Shown: one piece after another, positions 1 to 6,893 of the stretch | Numbering within the stretch: the first letter of the stretch is position 1 | Layout of the letters: the number at the start of each line of letters is the position of its first letter | Source of the DNA: Calditrichia bacterium | GTDB lineage: Bacteria > Calditrichota > Calditrichia > RBG-13-44-9 > J042 | Length of the DNA: 11,031 nucleotides | Direction: 5' to 3' | Assembly: GCA_030430345.1 (NCBI GenBank) | Contig: JAUIFT010000036.1 | Span: 1 to 11,031 of the forward strand | The notes under the pieces: generated by a model | The model's input: only the letters and a program-made list of their open reading frames with translations | Told to the model about the DNA's origin: nothing | Database searches by the model: none | Position numbers and translations under genes: made by a program

Positions 1-443
1 CTGGTGCGTTCGACCGGATCAGGGGTGATAACGCCGAGCAAGGCGGAATAAGGAATATTAATCGCTGTGTAGGCCATCATCAGCAAAATGAAGGTAGCGT
101 AGGCATAAGTCAGCTTTCCGGAATCACTTAAATCCGGCGTTGTAAAGGCCAACACTCCGACAATCGCCAGCGGGATCGAGCACCAGAGCAAATACGGGCG
201 GAATTTCCCCCACCGTGTTTCCGTCCGGTCGGCAATAATTCCCATGAGCGGATCGTTAACGCCATCCCAAAGCCTGCTGAGCAGAATCATTGTGCCGGCG
301 GCAGCGGCGGTTATTCCAAATACATCAGTATAAAAATAGAGTAAATAAGCACTGATCGTTTGCCAGTAAAGTACCGAGGCAAAATCGCCAAAACCGTAAC
401 CGACTTTTTCTTTAAACGAAAGCTTCATCGATTGGACTGTCAC
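1..443 (-). CDS. GPH-family sugar:cation symporter, N-terminal part (3' end outside window)
   Basis: This is the first 147 codons or so of an inner-membrane sugar symporter of the glycoside-pentoside-hexuronide (MelB/XylP-like) family, which takes up glycosides or oligosaccharides with Na+ or H+. The N-terminus reads KLSFKEKVGYGFGDFAS, followed by a first hydrophobic helix. Then comes the family signature with DGVNDPLMG and DRTETRWGKFRPY, the loop between helices 2 and 3, and two further hydrophobic segments. The start chosen is GTG at 443-441, because GGAG at 453-450 sits six bases before it. The alternative ATG at 428-426, which gives MKLSFKEKVG, has no nearby Shine-Dalgarno site. The substrate cannot be read from this fragment, and the rest of the gene, with any linked glycosidase, lies to the left of the window. 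The gene is divergent from clpB. Family assignment is firm; the start is moderately sure. Confidence 0.9.
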   Translation of the reverse strand, partial: MTVQSMKLSFKEKVGYGFGDFASVLYWQTISAYLLYFYTDVFGITAAAAGTMILLSRLWDGVNDPLMGIIADRTETRWGKFRPYLLWCSIPLAIVGVLAFTTPDLSDSGKLTYAYATFILLMMAYTAINIPYSALLGVITPDPVERT

Positions 444-449
444 TTTAAT

Positions 450-453
450 CTCC
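450..453 (-). promoter_or_regulatory. Shine-Dalgarno site deciding the GTG start of the symporter gene
   Basis: On the minus strand GGAG is followed by ATTAAA and then GTG at 443. The spacing of six bases is ideal, whereas the ATG at 428 lies 21 bases away. This favours the GTG start. Confidence 0.55.
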
Positions 454-561
454 ACTGTTAGATGATGAGGGATCCCGGTAAGCTTGGATTGCCCATAGAG
501 AATAATTGCAATATTAAAGCATTATCAAAACATTGTATCTTGCACTGAATTTGAGCATCTA

Positions 562-571
562 TTCACGTGAA
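562..571. repeat. Palindrome TTCACGTGAA, possible operator
   Basis: This is a perfect 10-base palindrome in AT-rich noncoding DNA, about 120 bases upstream of the symporter start. It could be an operator for a sugar-responsive regulator, but ten-base palindromes also arise by chance. No regulator gene is adjacent. Confidence 0.25.
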
Positions 572-608
572 AAATTAGTTCGGTAAGATACTGAATTTTA
601 AGGAAATT

Positions 609-665
609 ATGAAGAAAAAACACTGTTTCTTTATAATATCTTTTTTCCCGAAAATGACATTGTAA
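609..665 (+). other. 18-codon reading frame with Shine-Dalgarno site; leader peptide or gene remnant
   Basis: AAGGA at 600-604 precedes an ATG at 609 with a four-base gap. The frame reads MKKKHCFFIISFFPKMTL and stops at 663-665. The basic start followed by a hydrophobic run resembles the beginning of a signal peptide, so it could be the stub of a decayed secreted-protein gene. It could equally be a leader peptide or chance. Nothing recognisable continues downstream in any frame. Confidence 0.15.
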
Positions 666-818
666 TCTGGCGGGCACTTTAACCGGAATGCCTGTTTACC
701 TCTCCGGAGAAAGCGGTTTTGAATAATTGTTTGAAGAAGCAGATTTTACCGTGTCAGCCTGGATGATGTTGCCAGGATATTCATCCTCGTCGAGTATTAT
801 TCTGCAATACCGATTTCT

Positions 819-834
819 GGCAAGCAATATTGCC
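819..834. repeat. Inverted repeat GGCAA-N6-TTGCC upstream of clpB
   Basis: GGCAA at 819-823 and TTGCC at 830-834 form an inverted repeat, and the overlapping GCAATATTGC at 824-833 is itself a perfect palindrome. It lies about 180 bases before the clpB start and 14 bases before a second, related repeat at 848-865. This could be a pair of operator half-sites, but no regulator can be named. Confidence 0.3.
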
Positions 835-847
835 TAATTGACAGCAC

Positions 848-865
848 TGGCAGAGATCATTGCCA
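848..865. repeat. Inverted repeat TGGCA-N8-TGCCA upstream of clpB
   Basis: TGGCA at 848-852 and TGCCA at 861-865 form a dyad with an eight-base spacer. The arms resemble those of the dyad at 819-834 (GGCAA/TTGCC). Two similar dyads within 50 bases suggest a protein-binding region that could control clpB. Confidence 0.3.
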
Positions 866-916
866 AAATTTCTCACACTGAAAAATATGCACAATGCGCA
901 CAAATACTTATTTTTC

Positions 917-933
917 ATTCAATTAAACTGAAT
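917..933. repeat. Inverted repeat ATTCA-N7-TGAAT upstream of clpB
   Basis: ATTCA at 917-921 and TGAAT at 929-933 form a dyad about 80 bases before the clpB start, where an operator overlapping a promoter would be expected. The sequence is AT-rich, so chance is quite possible. Confidence 0.2.
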
Positions 934-1014
934 TCTTTTTTGTGGCATGTTATTTGAAGTTTATTGGGCGATCTATTCGCATTGACAACAGCTTTACTAG
1001 AAAGGATTTACCTT

Positions 1015-3657
1015 ATGAACCTGGATAAATTTACCGTTAAAGCCCAGGAAGCACTAACCAACGCCCAACAATCTGTCATTACCCTCGGGCAGCAGCACCT
1101 TGAACCGGAGCATGTGCTGTTGGAATTGCTGCAGGATAATGAAGGATTAATCAATACACTTTTCAAGAAGATCGGCACCGATGCCGGTTTAATCAAACGC
1201 CGCCTGGAAAGCGTCATAGAAAAATTTCCGAAAGTCTATGGCACACCCGGTCAGGTCTACGCCTCTCCCAACTTCAACCAAATGATCAACTACGCTAATA
1301 AAGAAGCAGCGGAGTTGAAAGATGAATTTGTTTCTACCGAACATCTCTTTTTAAGCATTTTTAAAGTGACGCAGTCCGAAGCCAGTCGCCTCTTGAGCGC
1401 CAATGGCCTTACGAGAGAAGTGATTCTCCGTGCGCTGGTCGAAATTCGCGGTAACCAGCGGGTAACCGATCAAAATCCGGAAGGGAAATATCGCGCGCTG
1501 GAGAAATATGCCCGGGATCTTACCGAGCTGGCGCTGCAGGGAAAACTCGATCCGGTCATCGGTCGGGATGAAGAAATTCGCCGGGTGCTGCAAGTGCTTT
1601 CCCGGCGCACAAAAAATAATCCGGCATTAATTGGCGACCCCGGCGTGGGGAAAACAGCTGTCGTAGAAGGCATCGCCCAGCGGATTGTTAATGGTGATGT
1701 GCCGGAATCTCTTGGCGATAAGCGCATTGTAGCGCTGGATTTAGGGGCACTGATTGCCGGTTCCAAATTCCGGGGTGAGTTCGAAGAACGGTTGAAAGCA
1801 GTGTTGAAGGAAGTGCAAAATTCCGATGGGCAGATTGTCCTTTTCATCGATGAAATCCACACCCTGGTTGGTGCCGGGGCAGCGGAAGGATCGATGGATG
1901 CTTCCAATATGCTTAAACCATTGCTGGCGCGGGGCGAGATTCATTGTGTCGGCGCAACAACCATCAACGAATACCGGAAATACATCGAAAAAGATGCCGC
2001 GCTGGAAAGGCGCTTTCAACCAATTCTTGTGGAAGAGCCGTCCGTTGAGGATACGATTTCCATGCTGCGTGGCTTAAAAGAAAAATACGAAGTGCATCAT
2101 GGGGTAAAAATTACTGATGCGGCGATTATCTCCTCAGCCACCCTCTCCAACCGCTACCTCACCGATCGTCGCCTGCCGGACAAAGCGATTGATCTGATCG
2201 ATGAGGCTGCGGCGAAATTGCGCATTGAAGTTGATTCCATGCCGGAAGAACTGGATGAAACCGAGCGTCGCATCAAGCAGCTGGAAATTGAACTGGTTGC
2301 CTTGAAAAAAGAAAGCAACAAGGAAACCCAGGAGCGCCTGAAAAGCCTCAAGCAGGAATTGGCAAATCTGCGCGAAGAACGGGACAATCTGCAGGGCCAT
2401 TGGCAGTTGGAAAAGCAAACCATCCAGAAGATTCGGGAGAACAAAGCGGAAATTGAACAGCTTCGTCTGGAAATGGAGAAGAGGGAGCGGGAAGGCAATC
2501 TCGACCGGGTCGCTGAGATTAAATATGGGAAAATCCCCGAGCGGGAAAAAGATATCGAGGAGTGGACCCGCAAGCTGCAAATGATCCAGAAAGAAGTGAA
2601 AATGCTTCGGGAGGAAGTCGATGAAGAGCAAATTGCTGAAATTATCTCCCGCTGGACGGGCATTCCGATTTCCCGAATGTTGGAGAGCGAACGGGAAAAA
2701 CTGCTGAAAATTGAAGACAGATTATCGGAACGGGTGATTGGGCAGGGAGAAGCCGTGCGGGAAGTGGCCAACGCGATTCGTCGCAGCCGTGCCGGACTTT
2801 CCGATCAAAAACGGCCGATTGGCTCCTTCATTTTTCTCGGTCCGACCGGGGTGGGAAAAACCGAATTGGCCCGGGCGCTGGCGGAATTCCTCTTTGATGA
2901 CGAAAACGCCATGGTGCGCATCGATATGTCCGAATATATGGAGCGGCATTCCGTTTCCCGGCTGGTTGGCGCCCCTCCCGGCTATGTCGGCTACGATGAG
3001 GGCGGGCAACTCACGGAAGCCGTTCGCCGCCGCCCCTATTCGGTAGTGCTGCTCGATGAAATCGAGAAAGCTCACCCGGAAGTATTCAACGTGTTGCTGC
3101 AGGTGCTGGAAGATGGCCGGCTGACCGATAGTAAAGGCCATACCGTCAATTTCAAGAACACGATTATCATTATGACCTCGAATATTGGTGCGCACCTGAT
3201 TCTGGAAAAATCCCGCCACGTAACCGATCAAAACCGGGAAGAAATTTTCTGGGAAATTCAGGAAGAAGTTATGAATCTGCTGCGGCAGGAACTGCGGCCG
3301 GAATTTTTAAACCGGATCGACGAGATTATTGTTTTCCACAGCTTAATGAAGGAGCACATTCGGAAAATTGTTGATCTGCAAATGAAAAACCTGAAAGCGC
3401 AGCTGGCGGAACAGCGCATTAATATTGTCCTTAGCGATGAGGTAAAAGATCATCTGGCCCAAATTGGCTACGAACCTTCATTCGGCGCGCGGCCGCTCCG
3501 CCGGGTGATTCAACGAAAAATTACCGATGCCCTTGCGAAAGAAATTCTCAGTGGTAATGTCCGCAAGGGACAAACAATTCACGTTAAATACGACAATTAC
3601 CAAATACGCTTTGAAGTAATTGACAGCGTAAAAAAGAATGGTGTTAATGTCGAATAA
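1015..3657 (+). CDS. clpB: ATP-dependent chaperone ClpB (Hsp100 disaggregase)
   Basis: This 880-residue protein is the cytoplasmic hexameric disaggregase that extracts polypeptides from aggregates together with DnaK/DnaJ/GrpE. The domains stand in the usual order: a double Clp-N repeat (about 1-145), then NBD1 with Walker A GDPGVGKT (207-214) and Walker B LFIDE (276-280). A long charged coiled-coil middle domain (about 405-535) follows, the mark of ClpB rather than ClpA or ClpC. NBD2 has Walker A GPTGVGKT (609-616), pore loop GYVGY (656-660) and Walker B VVLLDE (677-682), followed by the C-terminal D2 small domain. The NBD1 pore loop reads KFRG (251-254), with Phe where E. coli has Tyr. No IGF/IGL-type ClpP-docking loop was noticed, as expected for ClpB. 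The start is ATG 1015, with AAGGA at 1002-1006 in front. A TTG at 964 in the same frame would add 17 residues that do not fit the family. htrA follows after 96 bases. Length is normal. Confidence 0.97.
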   Translation: MNLDKFTVKAQEALTNAQQSVITLGQQHLEPEHVLLELLQDNEGLINTLFKKIGTDAGLIKRRLESVIEKFPKVYGTPGQVYASPNFNQMINYANKEAAELKDEFVSTEHLFLSIFKVTQSEASRLLSANGLTREVILRALVEIRGNQRVTDQNPEGKYRALEKYARDLTELALQGKLDPVIGRDEEIRRVLQVLSRRTKNNPALIGDPGVGKTAVVEGIAQRIVNGDVPESLGDKRIVALDLGALIAGSKFRGEFEERLKAVLKEVQNSDGQIVLFIDEIHTLVGAGAAEGSMDASNMLKPLLARGEIHCVGATTINEYRKYIEKDAALERRFQPILVEEPSVEDTISMLRGLKEKYEVHHGVKITDAAIISSATLSNRYLTDRRLPDKAIDLIDEAAAKLRIEVDSMPEELDETERRIKQLEIELVALKKESNKETQERLKSLKQELANLREERDNLQGHWQLEKQTIQKIRENKAEIEQLRLEMEKREREGNLDRVAEIKYGKIPEREKDIEEWTRKLQMIQKEVKMLREEVDEEQIAEIISRWTGIPISRMLESEREKLLKIEDRLSERVIGQGEAVREVANAIRRSRAGLSDQKRPIGSFIFLGPTGVGKTELARALAEFLFDDENAMVRIDMSEYMERHSVSRLVGAPPGYVGYDEGGQLTEAVRRRPYSVVLLDEIEKAHPEVFNVLLQVLEDGRLTDSKGHTVNFKNTIIIMTSNIGAHLILEKSRHVTDQNREEIFWEIQEEVMNLLRQELRPEFLNRIDEIIVFHSLMKEHIRKIVDLQMKNLKAQLAEQRINIVLSDEVKDHLAQIGYEPSFGARPLRRVIQRKITDALAKEILSGNVRKGQTIHVKYDNYQIRFEVIDSVKKNGVNVE

Positions 3658-3678
3658 TTTTAAAATTTTTTACCGCAA

Positions 3679-3707
3679 GAAACTTCCGGGAAACTCCGGG
3701 CGTAGAA
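3679..3707 (+). promoter_or_regulatory. Candidate ECF/sigmaE-type promoter for the htrA gene
   Basis: GAAACTT at 3679-3685 matches the sigmaE -35 element GGAACTT at six of seven bases. After 15 bases comes CGTAGAA at 3701-3707, a plausible ECF -10 element (many ECF sites have CGT at this place). The predicted transcript start falls near 3712-3716, some 40 bases before the htrA start. In enterobacteria degP is sigmaE-dependent, so the position makes sense. The match was made by eye. Confidence 0.4.
3680..3700. repeat. Imperfect tandem repeat AAACTTCCGGG / AAACTCCGGG
   Basis: Two adjacent copies, 3680-3690 and 3691-3700, differ by one T. The first copy supplies most of the candidate -35 element of htrA. 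The repeat may be a doubled regulator site or a local duplication. Confidence 0.45.
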
Positions 3708-3720
3708 AACGTGACGTTTT
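3706..3720. repeat. 15-base palindrome AAAACGT-G-ACGTTTT, possible operator of htrA
   Basis: The seven-base arms are perfect around a single central G. A one-base loop cannot form an RNA hairpin, so a DNA-binding dimer is the likelier reading. It lies between clpB and htrA, just downstream of the candidate -10 element and over the predicted transcription start, where a repressor would block initiation. Confidence 0.45.
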
Positions 3721-3753
3721 AAATACTGGTAATAAACTGAGAGGAAATTTACA

Positions 3754-5262
3754 ATGAGCAGAAAAACCTGGAATGGATTTAGTATAGTTCTGGTAGCGGC
3801 AGGTATTATTATTGGGATGATTCTGGCCTCCGGACTGGGACTCACCGGGAATGTAAATGCAGATTACCCGGCACCTCTTGAAGAGACCGGTGGTGATAAC
3901 AATACCAACGGTAATAATGACTTCAACCCCAATGCAAGCATCATCGCATTAAGCAACGCCTTTGCGGATGTCGCTGAAAAAGTGAATCCGGCAGTGGTAA
4001 CCATTTCTACGGAAACGACCGTAAACACCCGTAACAACTATCGTGGCACACCGCTGGAATATTTTTTCCGTCGTATGCCGGAAGATTATAAGCAGCGCGG
4101 TCTTGGCTCCGGTGTGATTATCGACAGTCAGGGAATTATTGTCACCAATAATCATGTGATCGAAAATGCCGACGATATTTATGTTCGCCTGATTGACGGC
4201 CGGAAACTGAAAGCAACAGTTAAAGGCACCGACCCACGCACGGACCTGGCAATTATTACGATTGATGCGTCCGATCTACCTTATTTGCAACTCGGCAATT
4301 CTGATGACGTGCGGGTTGGCGAATGGGTTCTGGCACTGGGATCTCCCCTGGAAGAAGATTTTCATCACACGGTCACTTCCGGCATCGTCAGTGCTAAAGG
4401 GCGTACCGGCGTTGGGTTAACACAGTACGAAGATTTTATTCAAACCGATGCAGCGATCAATCCAGGTAATAGTGGAGGACCGCTTTTAAACCATTATGCA
4501 CAAGTTTTGGGGGTTAATACTTTGGTCATTAATCAATCTCAAGGTATTGGGATGGCGGTTCCCTCTAACCTGGTAAATAAAGTGAAAAGCGATATCCTCA
4601 ATAAGGGCCGGGTCGTTCGCGGCTGGCTGGGTATCGAAATGGATCTCAATGGCATCAGTCCGGAACTGGCCGAGATGTACAATCTGGAAACCAACGAAGG
4701 GGTAATGATTAGCGCAATCACCGAAAACGGACCGGCCGAAAAGGCCGGATTGGAGCCCGGTGATATCGTTACCAAAATTGACGATAAGAAGATTCGCAAT
4801 TTCACCGAGTTAAGTACCCGGGTGGGCTCTACGGAGCCGGGCACCGAATTATCTTTTACCGTGAATCGTGAAGGCCGGGAGTTAGTAAAGAAAGTCGTAC
4901 TGGGAGAATTCCCTGAAGATGACCGCCTTCTCGCGAATCAGCGCCGGAATGGCCAGGGGGGCACCAATACGCTTCGCAACCTTGGGATCGAAGTGCGGGA
5001 TTTGAATGATAACCTCCGCAGCGCTTACGGATTACGTCCGCGGGACGAAGGTGTTATCGTTACTTCGCTGATGCAGAACAGCGTTTTGGAGCAGGCTGGC
5101 ATCCAGGAAGGTGATTTGATCATGAAAATCAACCGCCAGTATATCGAGAATACCGCGGATTTTCGCAATGCGCTCGGCGAGCTCTCTCCTGGCTCCGCAG
5201 CAGTATTATACATCAAACGTGATGATCGCCGCCGGGTAATTGATTTTGTAATGCCCAGATAA
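3754..5262 (+). CDS. Do-family periplasmic serine endopeptidase (HtrA/DegP/DegQ-like)
   Basis: This 502-residue HtrA protease degrades and chaperones misfolded proteins in the cell envelope. Residues 10-30 form a hydrophobic signal or membrane anchor after a short basic start (MSRKTWNG), followed by a low-complexity linker rich in Asn and Gly (about 44-60). The trypsin-like domain shows the full triad: His134 in TNNHV, Asp164 in TDLAI and Ser240 in GNSGGP. Two PDZ domains follow: PDZ1 about 288-385 (starting RGWLGIEM) and PDZ2 about 405-495 (starting LGIEV). Two PDZ domains place it with DegP/DegQ rather than DegS. There is no lipobox Cys, so it is either cleaved and periplasmic or anchored through the N-terminal helix. 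ATG 3754 is preceded by GAGGA at 3741-3745. It follows clpB by 96 bases that carry a candidate ECF promoter and palindrome, and it ends in a strong terminator. DegP and DegQ cannot be told apart here. Confidence 0.95.
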   Translation: MSRKTWNGFSIVLVAAGIIIGMILASGLGLTGNVNADYPAPLEETGGDNNTNGNNDFNPNASIIALSNAFADVAEKVNPAVVTISTETTVNTRNNYRGTPLEYFFRRMPEDYKQRGLGSGVIIDSQGIIVTNNHVIENADDIYVRLIDGRKLKATVKGTDPRTDLAIITIDASDLPYLQLGNSDDVRVGEWVLALGSPLEEDFHHTVTSGIVSAKGRTGVGLTQYEDFIQTDAAINPGNSGGPLLNHYAQVLGVNTLVINQSQGIGMAVPSNLVNKVKSDILNKGRVVRGWLGIEMDLNGISPELAEMYNLETNEGVMISAITENGPAEKAGLEPGDIVTKIDDKKIRNFTELSTRVGSTEPGTELSFTVNREGRELVKKVVLGEFPEDDRLLANQRRNGQGGTNTLRNLGIEVRDLNDNLRSAYGLRPRDEGVIVTSLMQNSVLEQAGIQEGDLIMKINRQYIENTADFRNALGELSPGSAAVLYIKRDDRRRVIDFVMPR

Positions 5263-5288
5263 ATCAACAATCAAATAAATTGTATTTG

Positions 5289-5319
5289 GAAAGCGCATCT
5301 TCGGATGCGCTTTCTTTTT
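5289..5319 (+). terminator. Rho-independent terminator after the htrA gene
   Basis: GAAAGCGCATC (5289-5299) and GATGCGCTTTC (5304-5314) form a perfect 11-base-pair stem closed by a TTCG tetraloop and followed by TTTTT. It sits 27 bases after the htrA stop. Confidence 0.95.
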
Positions 5320-5355
5320 GTACAACATACCTTGTGAAAAAAATATTATTATTAA

Positions 5356-5384
5356 TTGGCATTGCTGAAAATTCTATGTAATAT
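5356..5384 (+). promoter_or_regulatory. Possible sigma70-type promoter, distal, for fbp
   Basis: TTGGCA (5356-5361), a 17-base spacer and TAATAT (5379-5384). Initiation here would give fbp a leader of about 310 bases containing both hairpins. The -10 match is only moderate. Confidence 0.3.
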
Positions 5385-5402
5385 AAAAAGTGCTATCTGT
5401 AC

Positions 5403-5426
5403 ATCCGGGCGAGTGGGCGGCCGGAT
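5403..5426 (+). repeat. Inverted repeat ATCCGG-N12-CCGGAT
   Basis: Six-base perfect arms (5403-5408 and 5421-5426) surround a G-rich 12-base centre. It lies shortly after the distal promoter candidate and could be a leader hairpin or a protein site. Confidence 0.3.
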
Positions 5427-5459
5427 CATTTCAAAAATTCTACAGTTCGTTTCACCATT

Positions 5460-5502
5460 ATCAACCGGCAACGCAAACCGATCATCATTCCCGGTTGATT
5501 TT
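5460..5502 (+). terminator. Hairpin with T-tail in the fbp leader, possible attenuator or weak terminator
   Basis: ATCAACCGG (5460-5468) and CCGGTTGAT (5491-5499) form a perfect nine-base-pair stem with a 22-base loop, followed by a short T run. The large loop makes it weaker than the terminators at 5289 and 6766. It sits about 200 bases before fbp. Confidence 0.35.
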
Positions 5503-5595
5503 CTATTAATGGGGTTACCCTTACTGGATTTCTGTTCCTAATATTATTAATTACAACCATATGCTGCCGCTTTTTTAATGGGGACTGATGGGCAA

Positions 5596-5625
5596 TTGTC
5601 AATCGTGGAAATGCGGTCTTAGCAT
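5596..5625 (+). promoter_or_regulatory. Possible sigma70-type promoter, proximal, for fbp
   Basis: TTGTCA (5596-5601), an 18-base spacer and TAGCAT (5620-5625) match the consensus at five and four of six positions. It would give a leader of about 70 bases. Confidence 0.3.
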
Positions 5626-5691
5626 AAGGTTCGGTTTAATTCAGATTATTTATTGCAAAGGTGGTTTTTGGTTTTCAATCGTAAATTTTTC

Positions 5692-5697
5692 AGGAGG
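5692..5697 (+). promoter_or_regulatory. Perfect Shine-Dalgarno site of fbp
   Basis: AGGAGG lies five bases before ATG 5703. It decides that start over GTG 5697, which it overlaps, and over the in-frame ATGs at 5715 and 5718. Confidence 0.8.
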
Positions 5698-5702
5698 TGT
5701 GT

Positions 5703-6704
5703 ATGAGTATTTTCATGATGACGTTGGCACGGCATATTATTGAACAGGAACGCAAGTATCCGCAGGCCACCGGGGCATTTACAAAATTAATTTCCGATAT
5801 TGCCCTGGCGGCAAAAGTGATTTCACATCATGTGAACCGGGCGGGACTGGTAGATATTATCGGCGCTATTGATAATGAAAACGTATTTGGGGAGCAACAG
5901 CAAAAGCTCGATGTTTTCGCAAATGAAGCGTTGATTCGCTCCTTGCGTTTCGGGGGAAGCCTCTGTGCCATGGCATCTGAAGAGAATGAAGAGTATATCA
6001 CTATCCGCGATGATTTTCCCAAGGGAAAATATATTTGCGTATTCGATCCGCTGGATGGCTCCTCCAATATTGATGTGAATGTTAGTATCGGGACCATTTT
6101 TAGCATCTTTCGGCGGATTTCTCCGGATGATAGTCCGGTAACCAGGGAAGATTTACTGCAGCCGGGATATTCCCAGGTCGCCGCCGGATACGTCGTTTAC
6201 GGATCCAGCACGATGCTGGTGTACACCACCGGCACCGGCGTGCATGGATTTACACTCGATCCTTCCTATGGTAGTTTTATTCTCTCCCATCCGAAAATCA
6301 AGACGCCCCGTAAAGGCGCAATTTATAGCGTGAATGAAGGTAACTATAATTTATGGGACAAAAACGTACAGCAATATGTGAATTGGGCGAAACGTTCAGA
6401 GAGTGGCATGAAGAGTCGTTACATTGGCTCGCTGGTGGCCGACTTTCATCGCAATTTATTGAAAGGCGGTATTTTCCTTTATCCGGGCGATCTGAAAAAC
6501 GCCAAAGGAAAATTACGGTTACTGTATGAAGCAAATCCGCTGGCATTTATTATCGAGCAGGCTGGTGGCCGCGCCAGTAACGGTAAAGAACGAATTATGA
6601 ATGTTCAACCGACGGAATTGCATGAAAGAACGCCGTTAATTATCGGCAGCAAAGATGATGTAACGGTCGCAGAAGAATTTTTTCAGGGTAAGCACCAGGG
6701 GTAA
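5703..6704 (+). CDS. fbp: Class I fructose-1,6-bisphosphatase
   Basis: This 333-residue cytoplasmic enzyme hydrolyses fructose 1,6-bisphosphate to fructose 6-phosphate and phosphate, the committed step of gluconeogenesis. The class I signature is clear. Metal ligands occur in ASEENE (91-96) and in VFDPLDGSSN (113-122), followed by the conserved IDVNVSIGTIFSIFR stretch. The sugar-phosphate site shows SRYIGSLVADFHR (238-250), KGGIFLYPGD (254-263) and GKLRLLYEANP (269-279), with the further metal ligand Glu276. Length is normal for the family. The start is set by the AGGAGG at 5692-5697. The N-terminal region, ending in the ATG-type helix where AMP binds in many members, is present, but allosteric control cannot be judged. 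It stands alone between two terminators with a long upstream region, so it is probably its own transcription unit. No phosphofructokinase or aldolase lies nearby. Confidence 0.97.
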   Translation: MSIFMMTLARHIIEQERKYPQATGAFTKLISDIALAAKVISHHVNRAGLVDIIGAIDNENVFGEQQQKLDVFANEALIRSLRFGGSLCAMASEENEEYITIRDDFPKGKYICVFDPLDGSSNIDVNVSIGTIFSIFRRISPDDSPVTREDLLQPGYSQVAAGYVVYGSSTMLVYTTGTGVHGFTLDPSYGSFILSHPKIKTPRKGAIYSVNEGNYNLWDKNVQQYVNWAKRSESGMKSRYIGSLVADFHRNLLKGGIFLYPGDLKNAKGKLRLLYEANPLAFIIEQAGGRASNGKERIMNVQPTELHERTPLIIGSKDDVTVAEEFFQGKHQG

Positions 6705-6759
6705 CGTCGGCGTTTCCTGAAAAACCGCCTGCATAAGGCTTAAAGCACTGGCAGCATCC

Positions 6760-6792
6760 AAAAAAGGGTTGATTTCATCAGCCCTTTTTTTT
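6760..6792 (+). terminator. Rho-independent terminator after fbp
   Basis: GGGTTGAT (6766-6773) pairs with ATCAGCCC (6777-6784), with one G-T pair and a three-base loop. It is followed by eight T (6785-6792) and preceded by six A (6760-6765). The A tract extends the stem and could let it also work on the other strand, although no gene faces it. Confidence 0.9.
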
Positions 6793-6893
6793 AACATGAT
6801 GTGCTATTTTCGAGTGGGCTCTAAAGCATCTATCTGCTGCTGGCAGGATTGTTGGCAGTTAAAAGCGTTAATCATTTAGCAGCAAGGAAGATC

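Larger units (their letters stand above)
444..1014. other. Divergent intergenic region between symporter gene and clpB
   Basis: This 571-base stretch holds no credible gene. It must contain the promoters for the minus-strand symporter and the plus-strand clpB. I see no CIRCE element (the HrcA operator TTAGCACTC-N9-GAGTGCTAA), no clear sigma32 site and no strong sigma70 promoter. TTGACA at 982-987 is too close to the clpB start to serve with a normal -10 box. The region contains small perfect inverted repeats at 562-571, 701-710, 819-834, 848-865 and 917-933, and an 18-codon reading frame with a Shine-Dalgarno site at 609-665. Confidence 0.6.
5320..5691 (+). other. Long upstream region of fbp with hairpins, no gene seen
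   Basis: About 370 noncoding bases separate the htrA terminator from the fbp ribosome-binding site. They contain a possible promoter at 5356-5384, an inverted repeat at 5403-5426, a longer hairpin with a T-rich tail at 5460-5502, a second possible promoter at 5596-5625, and a nine-base direct repeat TTAATGGGG (5506-5514 and 5575-5583). A frame opening with TTG at 5356 has no ribosome-binding site and no recognisable protein, so I do not count it as a gene. No known riboswitch was recognised. Confidence 0.5.

Noticed and set aside
843..853. The 11-base word AGCACTGGCAG occurs here and again after fbp near 6744-6754
   Set aside because: One shared short word between two noncoding regions, with no matching flanks, is not a convincing repeat family.
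964..1014. Upstream TTG start that would extend ClpB by 17 residues
   Set aside because: ATG 1015 has a well-placed AAGGA, and [10 protein letters not shown] is the usual ClpB N-terminus; the extension has no ribosome-binding site.
2134..2771. Long open frames of 165 and 205 codons on the minus strand inside clpB
   Set aside because: They are antisense to the strongly conserved coiled-coil and NBD2 regions of ClpB and encode low-complexity Leu/Phe- and Ser/Arg-rich sequence, as expected from reading a charged coiled coil backwards.
5356..5541. 61-codon plus-strand frame starting with TTG upstream of fbp
   Set aside because: It has no ribosome-binding site or recognisable protein, and it runs through a promoter candidate and two hairpins, so a leader region is the better explanation.
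6849..6893. Upstream TTG start that would extend asparaginyl-tRNA synthetase by 15 residues
   Set aside because: ATG 6894 has AAGGA five bases in front, and the OB-fold domain begins directly after it; the extra residues do not fit the family.
6705..6893. T-box or other leader controlling asnS
   Set aside because: The 189-base gap is accounted for by the fbp terminator; there is no T-box consensus or antiterminator pair after it. Repeated TGGCAG words there look like chance.
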